A DNA stretch of 60,792 nt from Pseudoalteromonas rubra. Its GTDB lineage: Bacteria; Pseudomonadota; Gammaproteobacteria; Enterobacterales; Alteromonadaceae. Positions 30,629-39,368 of the stretch are shown in pieces; the stretch's first letter is position 1, and every line of letters begins with the position of its first letter. Where the stretch lies: assembly GCF_000967655.1 (NCBI RefSeq), contig NZ_JXYA01000037.1, positions 1 to 60,792 on the forward strand. Reading direction: 5' to 3'. The translations under genes and the position numbers were made by a program. The notes beneath the pieces were generated by a model. That model worked only from the letters and a program-made list of their open reading frames with translations, was not told the origin of the DNA and did not search any database.

Positions 30629-31333
30629 ATGCGATTTAACCGTGCTATTGATGAGATCCAGGTACTGAGCTTCGACCTGGACGATACTTTGTATAACAAC
30701 CACCCTATCATTGCGAATGCGGTGCAGGCAATGAACGACTACGTGAATGCACTAGCGCCCTGGCGTGCCCAGGGTCCACAATTTTGGCTCGAATGCCGCC
30801 AGCACGTTGCCACCGAGCAAAGCGAGCTCACCAATGACGTTACCCGCTGGCGTCAGGCTGCGCTGCGCTATGGCTTACAGCAAGCCGGATATAGCGATGC
30901 AGACATTGAACACCACACCCATAGCGCCTATCAGGCGTTCGCAACCGCACGCAGTCAGATTGAGGTCAGTGCATCGGTCTTGGCGCTGCTGGCGCGTTTG
31001 AGCAAGCGCTTCCGGTTGATTGCCATCACCAATGGCAATGTTGAGGTAGAGCGCTTCAACCTCGCCGGTCAGTTCGAACAGGTGTTTATGGCAGGGCGAG
31101 ATGGCCGTGCCAAGCCCCACGCCGATCTGTTTGACGCCGCCTGTCAGTACTGCGCTGTGGCGCCGCACCAGATACTGCACATAGGTGACAGCCTGGATAC
31201 GGATGTGCAAGGTGCCAACCTGGCTGGATGTCGCAGTGTTTGGCTTAACAATCAGGATGTTGCCTACCGTTATCAGGGTCTCGCCGACATTGAAATTGGT
31301 GATATCCATGCCCTGTCATTACTGCTGAAATAA
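30629..31333 (+). CDS. yigB: HAD-family hydrolase YigB
   Basis: This 234-residue haloacid-dehalogenase-type phosphatase has motif I SFDLDDTLY (nucleophile and acid Asp), motif II ITNGN, motif III Lys in RAKPHADLF, motif IV HIGDSLDTDV, and a helical cap (about 20-110). The E. coli orthologue, at the same place after xerC, dephosphorylates the riboflavin intermediate 5-amino-6-ribitylaminouracil phosphate and FMN. The enzyme class is certain. The substrate rests on orthology and position. Confidence 0.9.
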   Translation: MRFNRAIDEIQVLSFDLDDTLYNNHPIIANAVQAMNDYVNALAPWRAQGPQFWLECRQHVATEQSELTNDVTRWRQAALRYGLQQAGYSDADIEHHTHSAYQAFATARSQIEVSASVLALLARLSKRFRLIAITNGNVEVERFNLAGQFEQVFMAGRDGRAKPHADLFDAACQYCAVAPHQILHIGDSLDTDVQGANLAGCRSVWLNNQDVAYRYQGLADIEIGDIHALSLLLK

Positions 31334-31449
31334 CCTCTGCGCAGGGCATTTCCTCTCGGTCGAAGGCCAACTGACTTCGGTTGCAAATTTTTAACAAATC
31401 ACGTACTAATAAGACTTTCGGATAATAAAACAACAATCGGAAGTCTACT

Positions 31450-32949
31450 ATGTCATCTCAGGACACTCATCTTGATACGGGATTTTTTGGCCATCCCAAA
31501 GGCCTGTCTACCCTCTTTTTTACTGAAATGTGGGAGCGCATGAGCTACTACGGCATGCGCGCCCTGCTGGTGCTTTTTATGACCGCCTCTTTGCAAGAAG
31601 AAGGCCTGGAGTTCACCGTGGCAGCAGCTGCGGCCATCTATGGCTTATACACAGGCGCGGTGTACTTTCTGGGCTTACCCGGTGGCTGGATAGCCGATCG
31701 CCTGCTGGGCGGTCAGCGCACCGTCTGGTACGGCGGCATCATCATCATGTGTGGCCATATCGTGCTGGCCATTCCGGCCCATGAAACCTTTTTTATTGGC
31801 CTGATCCTGGTGGCTGCAGGCACCGGCCTGCTAAAGCCCAATATCAGCGCCATGGTGGGTCAGCTTTATCGTGACGAAGACGAACGACGCGATGGCGGCT
31901 ATGCCCTGTACTACATGGGGATCAACCTGGGGTCGGTGCTCGGCTATACCATTTGTGGCTACTTTATGGAAAATCTGGGCTGGCACTGGGCGTTTGGTGC
32001 CGCCGCGGTAGGCATGGGCGTTGGCCTAATTCAGTATCGTCACACTCTGGGTAATATTGCCCAGGTCGGCGACCAGCCCAGCAACCCGCTCTCTGCTGAA
32101 AAGGCACGCAAGGCCTGGTCGGTCATAGGCGCGGTGGTTGCCGTCGTTGCGGGCGTGGTGGCACTCACCTACAGCGGGCTGATCACCATTAATCCGGTGG
32201 TGGTTGCCCAATATGTGGCTGTGGCGTTTACCCTTATCTTCTTCGCCTATTACGGGTTTATTTATTTTGCCGGTGAGCTGGAGCACGATGAGAAACGCAA
32301 AATGTGGGCACTCTTTTTGGTCTGTGTGGCCTCAGCCTGCTTCTGGTCCGGGTTTGAGCAGGCCGGTTCTTCTTTAAACCTGTTTGCCCGCGACTATACC
32401 GACCGACTGATTGGCGACTTTAGTATTCCCACCGCCTGGTTCCAGTCAACCAACTCCTTTTTTATCATCATACTGTCGCCCTTCTTCGCAGCCCTGTGGA
32501 TCAACCTGGCCAAGCGCATGATCTCACCGTCGTACACAGTAAAATGTGCCATTGGCCTGGTGATCATGGCCAGCGGCTTTATCGTCATGTTCTTTGCCGC
32601 TCAGTACGCTGCGCAAGGCCTTAAGGTAGCGCCCATGTGGCTGGTAACCACTTACTTTCTGCATACAGTTGGTGAGTTATGCCTGAGCCCGGTAGCACTG
32701 AGTGCAGTCAGCAAGCTGTCGCCAAAACGCTTTGCCGGACAGATGATGGGCGTATTTGTGTTAACTTACTCAATCGGTAACATTATCTCGGGCCTGCTGG
32801 CTGGTAATTTTGACCCCAATAACGTGGAGCAGATGCCTAATCTGTATCTGCAGATCAGCCTGTTCTGTATTGGCGTGGGGATCCTGGTTGGCCTGTTTGG
32901 TTTGCGTGCCAAAGTCTGGGAAGGTCAGGGTCAGCAGCAAGCGGCATGA
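31450..32949 (+). CDS. Proton-dependent oligopeptide transporter (POT family)
   Basis: This is a 499-residue inner-membrane protein with about 14 hydrophobic helices. The POT signature EMWERMSYYGMRALL (the ExxER proton-coupling motif) lies in helix 1, and GTGLLKPNISAMVGQLY in helices 4-5. It imports di- and tripeptides with protons. The separated family members (DtpA-D, DtpT) cannot be told apart by eye. GGAAG precedes the ATG. It is a single gene between yigB and a strong hairpin. Secreted peptidases elsewhere in the window (11 kb, 50 kb) would provide substrates, which is inference. Confidence 0.93.
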   Translation: MSSQDTHLDTGFFGHPKGLSTLFFTEMWERMSYYGMRALLVLFMTASLQEEGLEFTVAAAAAIYGLYTGAVYFLGLPGGWIADRLLGGQRTVWYGGIIIMCGHIVLAIPAHETFFIGLILVAAGTGLLKPNISAMVGQLYRDEDERRDGGYALYYMGINLGSVLGYTICGYFMENLGWHWAFGAAAVGMGVGLIQYRHTLGNIAQVGDQPSNPLSAEKARKAWSVIGAVVAVVAGVVALTYSGLITINPVVVAQYVAVAFTLIFFAYYGFIYFAGELEHDEKRKMWALFLVCVASACFWSGFEQAGSSLNLFARDYTDRLIGDFSIPTAWFQSTNSFFIIILSPFFAALWINLAKRMISPSYTVKCAIGLVIMASGFIVMFFAAQYAAQGLKVAPMWLVTTYFLHTVGELCLSPVALSAVSKLSPKRFAGQMMGVFVLTYSIGNIISGLLAGNFDPNNVEQMPNLYLQISLFCIGVGILVGLFGLRAKVWEGQGQQQAA

Positions 32950-32982
32950 TGCATTGTGCTTTAACTACCGCTTATTGAGGGA

Positions 32983-33010
32983 ATGGGGTCTGCTAAAGTG
33001 CAGACCCCAT
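32983..33010. terminator. Perfect hairpin between the POT gene and its convergent neighbour
   Basis: The 11-bp stem ATGGGGTCTGC (32983-32993) / GCAGACCCCAT (33000-33010) has a TAAAGT loop. It lies between the POT stop (32949) and the stop of the minus-strand gene (33014). No T-run follows on either strand. Confidence 0.5.
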
Positions 33011-33013
33011 GCT

Positions 33014-34321
33014 TTATAGGCTAAAATAGACAGTGCCCGCCACAACTTTGCTTTGTTCAACAAAAAAGTGACCAAACCAGCTTTGCTGTTCAATTTCCAA
33101 AACATCATCCACTAATTCTTCATCTGTTATATCAAGGTCAGATAGCGATGTGTGATATGCAAGATGGCGAAATTGCCACGGCTGAAAGTCAAACAGGCGT
33201 GTGGCCTGCCACAGTTGCGCATTTCTAATGCGGATAGGTTCAAGTAAATCCAACTGCTTAACTCTGCCGCCCTTCTCCAGGGTAATCACCTCGCTGCACC
33301 CGCTCATATACACCTGCTCACCTTGCACTGATACAAGCTCAATCATCCCGGTAAGGTCTTTTTCTTTTACCGATGTGCTCTGCGCTGTGGTCAAACAAGG
33401 TAAAGATGATACCCCGTTTTCAAGCGTGGGTAGTTTCCCTATTTCAAGGTGCTCCAGCTTAGTGGCCTCACTCCCCTCATCGGCCAGCCTGACTTTAACC
33501 GTTTGATTAACAGAAAATGCTTGACGAATAAACTCACCTTGCGAGTCGTCCATCATGAGCCCGTTTGATACCGTCAGCGAATTCTCACCCACAGTGAGCA
33601 TCATGTCCAGGGACTGAAACTCGACAAGATTATTAATAACGGTTGGGAAAAGAAAGTTAGCATACTGGTAGCCCACAAACTGATCATCGATAAAAAATAA
33701 CGCATGATTGCGTCCTATCGTAGCCAATCGAGTTTTGGCATCAAGTTGCCAGAGCAGGCTAAAGCGCCCGATCAAACGTTCAGCATCCGCAAAGTGGGTA
33801 CCTAAATGAATACCGAATACGCTCGATGGCGTAATAACATTGGTGGGCAGATGCTGCTGCTTCACCTCACGCACGATATCAATATTGATTGCGTATTCGG
33901 TCACAGACGACTGTTGGTGTTGATTAACCGGTTGCACATTCAAATCAGCGGCACGTGTAACGCGATTATTGGTGGCGCATGTCTTCACAGCATGAGCCGT
34001 GAGCTTAGCCTCTACTATCGTGTGGTACAACGCTGAACCGGATACTTCGTCATAGTCGAAAGTGAGTGAGTCAATCTCAATACCATTAGGATAGCCTGGC
34101 AACTTACTCTGCAGCTCATCAAAGAGATCTGCTTTTAATAAGTCGAAAATATCATGGAGCTGCTGACCTTTTCGCTGCTTTAATTCAGCTTGAAGTTTCA
34201 AGGCGGGGCGGACATCATCCAGCGTGCAGCTGCTGCCAATTGGATAAATTGCTGCGGCCACCACATGGCCACAAAACAGCGATACCGTGGCCACCAGAGC
34301 ACGGACATTCAGTATTTTCAT
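33014..34321 (-). CDS. Unrecognised exported protein
   Basis: This is a 435-residue protein with a clear N-terminal signal (VRALVATVSLFCGHVVAAA, cleavage near residue 24) and no further membrane helix, so it is periplasmic or secreted. I recognise no family. Visible features are a Cys in SSCTLDDVRPAL, a helical Lys/Gln-rich stretch (about 40-70), a segment FGIHLGTHFADAERLIGRFS (about 168-187) that resembles the short motif at the start of ligand-binding beta domains, and a few scattered cysteines (in KTCATNN, SLPCLTT, SGCSEV) that could form disulfides. The C-terminal part is acidic. It is convergent with the POT gene and divergent from the RmlD-like gene. It appears to be an isolated transcription unit. 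Confidence 0.7.
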   Translation of the reverse strand: MKILNVRALVATVSLFCGHVVAAAIYPIGSSCTLDDVRPALKLQAELKQRKGQQLHDIFDLLKADLFDELQSKLPGYPNGIEIDSLTFDYDEVSGSALYHTIVEAKLTAHAVKTCATNNRVTRAADLNVQPVNQHQQSSVTEYAINIDIVREVKQQHLPTNVITPSSVFGIHLGTHFADAERLIGRFSLLWQLDAKTRLATIGRNHALFFIDDQFVGYQYANFLFPTVINNLVEFQSLDMMLTVGENSLTVSNGLMMDDSQGEFIRQAFSVNQTVKVRLADEGSEATKLEHLEIGKLPTLENGVSSLPCLTTAQSTSVKEKDLTGMIELVSVQGEQVYMSGCSEVITLEKGGRVKQLDLLEPIRIRNAQLWQATRLFDFQPWQFRHLAYHTSLSDLDITDEELVDDVLEIEQQSWFGHFFVEQSKVVAGTVYFSL

Positions 34322-34399
34322 TGCAAATCCTTCTGTGTTGTAATAACAGTTCGCAGGTACAATAGAACACAGTTAGCACACTTTCGCAACGGAGCCAGC

Positions 34400-35275
34400 A
34401 TGACGAAAATCGCCATTACCGGCGCAACCGGGTTACTCGGGCGCGCCATTTATAGCACACTAGAACCACACCATGACGTGATAGGGTGTGGCTACCGGCG
34501 AGCTACAGCTCCCTTGGTGGCACTGGATCTCAGTGAGCAGGCTGAGGTTTGTCGATTTTTGGACACCTACCAGCCGGATGTGCTGATCCACGCTGCCGCA
34601 GAGCGCAAACCAGATGTCTGTGAAACAGATCATGCTCAGACATTGGCACTCAATGTTGCTGCCAGTGAATACCTGGCCACACAATGCAGCCAGCGTGGGA
34701 TCCGATTATTTTTTATCAGCACCGACTACGTCTTTGACGGCGCTCAACCGCCTTATAACGAACAGGCAAAAACCAACCCGCTCAATTTTTACGGGCAGAG
34801 CAAGCAACGGGCAGAGCAGGCTGTACTGTCTATCGACCCGGCCCATTGCGTAATCCGCATCCCAGTGCTGTATGGTGAGGTCGAATATCTGGCCGAGTCG
34901 GCTGTGACGGTGATCGCCGAGCAGCTCAAAGCATCCCCATCCGGTGCACACGACGACTGGGCCGTCCGCTACCCTACTCATGTTGAAGATGTCGCACTCA
35001 CGCTGGCCGACTTAGTGGCACTGCCTGCTGAAAAACTGGGGGGGATTTATCATGTGTCGGATACTCAGGCGATGACCAAGTATCAGATGGCACGCACTAT
35101 GGCAGCGCAGTTAGGCATAGACGCCGAACAACTTGTTGCGTTGCCTGAGCCGACGCAAAGCGCAGCCCGACCGCACAACTGTGCACTTCAGGACACCCGC
35201 CTGCACAAGTTAGGGATTGCCCATCATCGCGATTTTGCCTCAGCGATAGCAAGCGTGCTGAGTAAGCACCGCTAG
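34400..35275 (+). CDS. RmlD-like SDR family oxidoreductase
   Basis: This 291-residue extended short-chain dehydrogenase has the Rossmann glycine motif TGATGLLG, DVLIHAAAERKPD, ISTDYVFDG and the catalytic YGQSK (YxxxK). This is the pattern of dTDP-4-dehydrorhamnose reductase (RmlD) and of the related MAT2B proteins. No other rhamnose genes are nearby, so a role in nucleotide-sugar synthesis is not supported by context. The ATG at 34400 has GGAG six bases upstream. The retropepsin-like gene follows after 11 bp, so the two are probably one operon. Confidence 0.85.
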   Translation: MTKIAITGATGLLGRAIYSTLEPHHDVIGCGYRRATAPLVALDLSEQAEVCRFLDTYQPDVLIHAAAERKPDVCETDHAQTLALNVAASEYLATQCSQRGIRLFFISTDYVFDGAQPPYNEQAKTNPLNFYGQSKQRAEQAVLSIDPAHCVIRIPVLYGEVEYLAESAVTVIAEQLKASPSGAHDDWAVRYPTHVEDVALTLADLVALPAEKLGGIYHVSDTQAMTKYQMARTMAAQLGIDAEQLVALPEPTQSAARPHNCALQDTRLHKLGIAHHRDFASAIASVLSKHR

Positions 35276-35286
35276 GAGCACAGGTA

Positions 35287-36423
35287 ATGCAGGTGAAATC
35301 AACGCTGTTAGGACTCTCTTTACTGCTCAACACTTACCTGGGCTGGCAGCTCTATCAGTTATCGCCTGCATTGCAACCTGCAGATTCGACTTTGCCTTCT
35401 TCGGCTCCGCAGGCCAGAGCAGTACAATCCAAAAACAGCGACACGCCAGCCTCTGTTGCCCAGGCCCAGCAGGCATTTGAGCAAGCCCGTTATGAACAGG
35501 CTCTGGCCAGTTTGCTGCAAGCGCGACAAACCCACCCGGACATCACAAAGCGCTATGCGCAGCAGTGGTGGCAATGGATAGATACCCAGTTGGCGCAAGC
35601 CAGCCATGCCCAGTTGTTTGCCCAGCTGGCGCTGGTACAGGGTTACCTCAGAGCCGACCCCCAGGCAGTGACAGCACAACGGCTAGAAATTTTGCTCTAT
35701 CAATCTCTTGGGCAGCCCGATGAGGCACTTACCCGGCTCCTTATTGCGTACCGGCGCAACCCACATTATACCGAGTGGCAAACGCTGGTTGATACCTTGC
35801 TGGTGCCGCGTCTGGTCGCGCTGAGCCAACAGCAACAGTGGCATGAGCTGCTGACACTTGCCGCCCCCTGGTACGATGAAAAGCCACAGGTGCTGCCCCT
35901 GCTGACACACCAGGTCGAGGCACACCTGGCATTATTGCAGCCTGCCGAAGCCTTGTTTTTAATTGCCCAGGCGGACCATACCCTGCGCCACCACCAAAAG
36001 ACTGAGGCACTTTATCAGCGCGCCCAAGCGCTGCAACAGGGCGTTACGCATGTCCCGCTGCGTCGCCTGGGTAGTCATTTTGTCCTCGAAGCCCGACTCG
36101 CAGGCACCACCATTGAATTGATGATAGACACCGGCGCCAGCGTGACGTCGCTGACCCAACAGCAATTCGCGACCCTGGCGCAGGCCGTTGACTATCTCGA
36201 TACCCGCACTGTGTCTACGGCCAATGGTCTGGCGAGCGTTGAGTTTTACCAAAGTGAGCAGATGCAAATTGGCGATCAGGTACGCGGTCCCATGCAATTT
36301 GCGGTGATGAATGAGATGCGGGCTGGCCCCGGACTGCTGGGCATGAACTTCCTGCGCCATTTTGACTTTGATATCGACCAGCAAAATGCGGTGCTGATTT
36401 TGCGCCCGCGCAGCCACAATTGA
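35287..36423 (+). CDS. Retropepsin-like aspartic protease with TPR region
   Basis: This 378-residue protein has an N-terminal membrane anchor (LLGLSLLLNTYLGWQLY), a low-complexity linker, a TPR-like helical region (about 55-250), and a C-terminal domain of about 115 residues with one retropepsin active site IDTGASVTSL (DTGA) and the downstream GLLGMNFL segment. This matches clan AA single-domain aspartic proteases, which act as dimers. The catalytic domain should face the periplasm. The substrate is unknown; the TPRs suggest a protein partner. It lies between the RmlD-like gene (11-bp gap) and a pseudouridine synthase (34-bp gap). Confidence 0.82.
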   Translation: MQVKSTLLGLSLLLNTYLGWQLYQLSPALQPADSTLPSSAPQARAVQSKNSDTPASVAQAQQAFEQARYEQALASLLQARQTHPDITKRYAQQWWQWIDTQLAQASHAQLFAQLALVQGYLRADPQAVTAQRLEILLYQSLGQPDEALTRLLIAYRRNPHYTEWQTLVDTLLVPRLVALSQQQQWHELLTLAAPWYDEKPQVLPLLTHQVEAHLALLQPAEALFLIAQADHTLRHHQKTEALYQRAQALQQGVTHVPLRRLGSHFVLEARLAGTTIELMIDTGASVTSLTQQQFATLAQAVDYLDTRTVSTANGLASVEFYQSEQMQIGDQVRGPMQFAVMNEMRAGPGLLGMNFLRHFDFDIDQQNAVLILRPRSHN

Positions 36424-36457
36424 TATACTGAGCTTTTGCTCCCGGGTTATCTCCTTT

Positions 36458-37159
36458 ATGCAGCCAATGCGCCTAGCCAAATACCTGAGTCACTGTGGTG
36501 TCTGCTCCCGCCGTCAGGCCTCTCGACTGATCGAAGCCGCAGAGGTGACTGTGAATGGTCGCCCGGCGAACCACATTGACCATGTTACCGACGCCGACGA
36601 CGTTTCTGTCAGCGGTCGCCCGGTCTCCGGTCCAGCCCCGAAAAAGCTCTACGCGTACCACAAACCGGTGGGCATAGACTGCAAATTACGCCCGGACGAC
36701 GCCAGCAGCCTGATCCATTACCTCCCTCCAGGTGAGCGTGTTTATCCCATTGGCCGGTTAGATAAAGACAGTCGCGGGTTGTTGCTACTCACCAATGACG
36801 GCGAACTCTGCAACCGACTTATCCACCCCGACCATCATCAGGAAAAAGAATACCAGGTGGTGGTAGACCGCCCGTTTGATGCGCAATTTTGTGCGCAAAT
36901 GCGTGCAGGTGTGCCAGTAGATGGCGTCATGACTCAGCCGTGTCGGGTCGAGCCTGTTTCAGCCGATTCCTTTACCATCATTCTCAAACAGGGGCTGAAC
37001 CGACAGATCCGTAAAATGGCGCGTTATTGTGGTTATCGGGTGGTGGATTTATATCGGGTGCGGATAGCCAATTTGCACCTGGATGCACAGGCTCTGCCGC
37101 CCGGACACTATCAGGCCATTGCCCTGACGCAGCTTGAACTGCTGGAAAAGGAAAAATAA
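36458..37159 (+). CDS. RluF-like 23S rRNA pseudouridine synthase
   Basis: This 233-residue protein has an S4 RNA-binding domain (MRLAKYLSHCGVCSRRQASRLI, about 4-60) and a RsuA/RluB/E/F catalytic domain with the nucleophilic Asp in GRLDKDSRGL and the family motif KQGLNRQIRKM. KPVGIDC and the compact C terminus are closest to RluF, which makes pseudouridine at 2604 of 23S rRNA in E. coli. The basic C-terminal tail of E. coli RluF is missing. RluB, RluE or RsuA remain possible. An ATG at 36467 is an alternative start. Confidence 0.83.
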   Translation: MQPMRLAKYLSHCGVCSRRQASRLIEAAEVTVNGRPANHIDHVTDADDVSVSGRPVSGPAPKKLYAYHKPVGIDCKLRPDDASSLIHYLPPGERVYPIGRLDKDSRGLLLLTNDGELCNRLIHPDHHQEKEYQVVVDRPFDAQFCAQMRAGVPVDGVMTQPCRVEPVSADSFTIILKQGLNRQIRKMARYCGYRVVDLYRVRIANLHLDAQALPPGHYQAIALTQLELLEKEK

Positions 37160-37187
37160 TACCGCCCGACTGGCTGTCTGGGCGGTA
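37160..37187. other. Hairpin after the pseudouridine synthase gene
   Basis: The 8-bp stem TACCGCCC (37160-37167) / GGGCGGTA (37180-37187) directly follows the stop codon. On the plus strand it is followed by A residues, not T, so it is not a standard terminator. Confidence 0.4.
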
Positions 37188-37354
37188 AAAAGTAGCATCG
37201 CTAAGCAGTATAGCGCGCGGCGAGCCGCGACACACTGTGGCAAATTGTCGCACCACCATTGACCCTTTTTATGCTGAATATTTCTCAAGGCGCTAGTAAT
37301 TCTCGGCCGACGCAGGTAGCGTCAGGGCTCCTGAATAACTAAAAGTCATCACGT

Positions 37355-38227
37355 ATGGAATGGATTGCCTTTACCTGTCTGGCCGCATTTAGCCAGGCTT
37401 GGCGTAACGCCCTGCAAAGCCGTTTGAGCCAGCACGCCAGTGTGGCCAGTGTCACGCTGGCCCGTTTTCTGTTAGCCACGCCTCTGGCCGCGCTATACCT
37501 GCTGGGCCTGTACCACTGGCAGGCGGCACCCGCACTGACCTTTAATCCAACTTTACTGGGCTATATTGGCGGCGCAAGCGTGATGCAGATCATCGCCACC
37601 GGGTTAATGGTGGTCCTGTTCAAACGCAATAATTACGCTGTGGGCGTGGGCCTGGCCAAAAGTGAGGCTTTATTGGCGGCTATGCTGGGCATGGTATTTT
37701 TTGGCTCTCACCTGAGTGCGCTGGGCTGGCTGGGAGTGCTGCTCGGCGGCATTGCCGTGCTGCTGCTCAGCGGCGTGACCCTGCGGCAATTTCAGCTATC
37801 GACCGCCCTGCTGGGACTTGCCTGCGGCGGTGCCTTTGCACTCACGTCTTTGTGGGTGCGAGAAGCAAGTATCGCCACTCAGTTACCCTTTCCTCATAGT
37901 GCAGCCTGGGTATTGCTACTGGTGTTATCCTGTCAAACGCTGCTGCTGGCGGGTTACCTAAGCTATGCCGAAGCCGACTCCTGGCGACTGCTATGGCGAC
38001 ATCGCCGGCTGACTAGTGCAATCAGCACCACCAGCTGTATCGGGTCGATTGGCTGGTTTAGTGCCATGAGTTTGCAACACGTTGCTTATGTGAAGACCCT
38101 GGGCCAGATTGAAGTGTTCTTCACCCTTGCTATCTCATTATGGTGGCTGAAAACACCCGTTGCCCGGCGTGATACGCTGGGACTGGGGCTGATAGCACTG
38201 GCCGCAGTGCTGGTCATGACGGGCTAG
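37355..38227 (+). CDS. EamA/DMT-family transporter
   Basis: This 290-residue membrane protein has about ten hydrophobic helices arranged as two EamA halves (about 1-140 and 145-288), the drug/metabolite transporter fold. The first half contains NNYAVGVGLAKSEALLAAMLG and the second HVAYVKTLGQIEVFFTLA, the typical helix-8/9 segment. It is probably an exporter of small metabolites; the substrate is not predictable. It has no co-directional close neighbour except the diguanylate cyclase 79 bp downstream. Confidence 0.85.
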   Translation: MEWIAFTCLAAFSQAWRNALQSRLSQHASVASVTLARFLLATPLAALYLLGLYHWQAAPALTFNPTLLGYIGGASVMQIIATGLMVVLFKRNNYAVGVGLAKSEALLAAMLGMVFFGSHLSALGWLGVLLGGIAVLLLSGVTLRQFQLSTALLGLACGGAFALTSLWVREASIATQLPFPHSAAWVLLLVLSCQTLLLAGYLSYAEADSWRLLWRHRRLTSAISTTSCIGSIGWFSAMSLQHVAYVKTLGQIEVFFTLAISLWWLKTPVARRDTLGLGLIALAAVLVMTG

Positions 38228-38306
38228 GCGACAGGCCTGACATAAATTTTCAGGGAAAAAATGTGGACCCTTTCTATACTGAAGATATTGCAACAATAAC
38301 AACTGA

Positions 38307-39368
38307 GTGCCTTACGTGCCGATTGCGCAACACATTTATAGTCAGCCAGATGAAGTAGAGCTGGTCAAAGTAAAGCTGTTTAAGCAAGTCGCTTACTACT
38401 GCTTGTGCTTACATTTGCTGTTTATTTTCGCCTTCTGGTACAGCCAGGTGTATATCCTGGCCATCGCCAATATCGCCAGCGTCGCAGCGTGGGCAACGGG
38501 GATATATTTGCTCAATCTGGGCCACAGCCATCTGGCACTCAGGGTCTTTTGTGTCGAAGTCACAGCCCATTCTGTACTGGTGTGCGCCACGCTTGGCATG
38601 GACTATGGCTTTCAGTATTACCTGTGGACCATCGCTTGTATGTTACTGCTGGATATGAAACTGAAATTACGACTGGCCATCACCCTGTCGCTGAGCCTGA
38701 TCGTGCTATTTGCCGCCCTGTTTGAGCTGTTTAATGACGTGCAAACCGCATTTGTGTTCCATGACTACGCTCGCCCTATTCATTTTATTAATGTCTTTGT
38801 CTGTGGTTTGCCGATGATTTACGTTATTGGTCATGTCCGCGAAAGCACCTTTATTCAGCGCCATCAGCTGGCGACCCTGGCGGCCAGAGATCCGCTCACT
38901 AATTTGTTTAACCGCCGCTATGCCAAGGAGCTGATCCTCAGGGCGCACAGTAGTTGTGCACACAATGGTCAGAGTCTGTGCGTCGTCATGGCCGATCTGG
39001 ACCACTTTAAACAAATCAACGACCAGCAGGGCCATGATGTGGGAGACGAAGTACTGCAAACCGTATCTGACATTTTGCGTGAGCATGTCACTGATCAGGA
39101 TATTGCGGTGCGCTGGGGCGGTGAGGAGTTTTTACTGGTGCTGGTTGACTGTGCACTGGAAGAAGCGGTTCAGCGCCTTGAAACACTGAGACAAACGCTG
39201 GAAAAGCAGCGCTTTAACGGCGATGAGCTGACGGCAACCATGAGCTTTGGTGTGGCCTTATGGCACACTGCGCTGCCCTTTTCTGTGACCTTGCAGCTGG
39301 CCGACGATGCGCTATACAGCAGCAAAGCAAAGGGCCGCAATTGTATTACTGCAGCCCGCTCTGGCTAG
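38307..39368 (+). CDS. Membrane-bound diguanylate cyclase (GGEEF)
   Basis: This protein of about 353 residues has six N-terminal hydrophobic helices (about 25-175) as an integral-membrane sensor, then a GGDEF domain (about 190-350) with DPLTNLFNRRY, DLDHFKQIND and the active motif GGEEF. The inhibitory RxxD site is absent (TDQD at that position), so product inhibition should be weak. It makes c-di-GMP. The start is uncertain: GTG at 38307 and GTG at 38316 are both possible and neither has a clear ribosome binding site. A -10-like TATACT lies at 38273-38278. The stop overlaps the convergent amidase gene by 4 bp. Confidence 0.87.
   Translation: MPYVPIAQHIYSQPDEVELVKVKLFKQVAYYCLCLHLLFIFAFWYSQVYILAIANIASVAAWATGIYLLNLGHSHLALRVFCVEVTAHSVLVCATLGMDYGFQYYLWTIACMLLLDMKLKLRLAITLSLSLIVLFAALFELFNDVQTAFVFHDYARPIHFINVFVCGLPMIYVIGHVRESTFIQRHQLATLAARDPLTNLFNRRYAKELILRAHSSCAHNGQSLCVVMADLDHFKQINDQQGHDVGDEVLQTVSDILREHVTDQDIAVRWGGEEFLLVLVDCALEEAVQRLETLRQTLEKQRFNGDELTATMSFGVALWHTALPFSVTLQLADDALYSSKAKGRNCITAARSG

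Noticed and set aside
37204..37260. GC-rich stretch with GCGCGCGG after the pseudouridine synthase, considered as a small RNA
   Set aside because: It has no promoter with both elements and no terminator, and the pairing is short and ambiguous.
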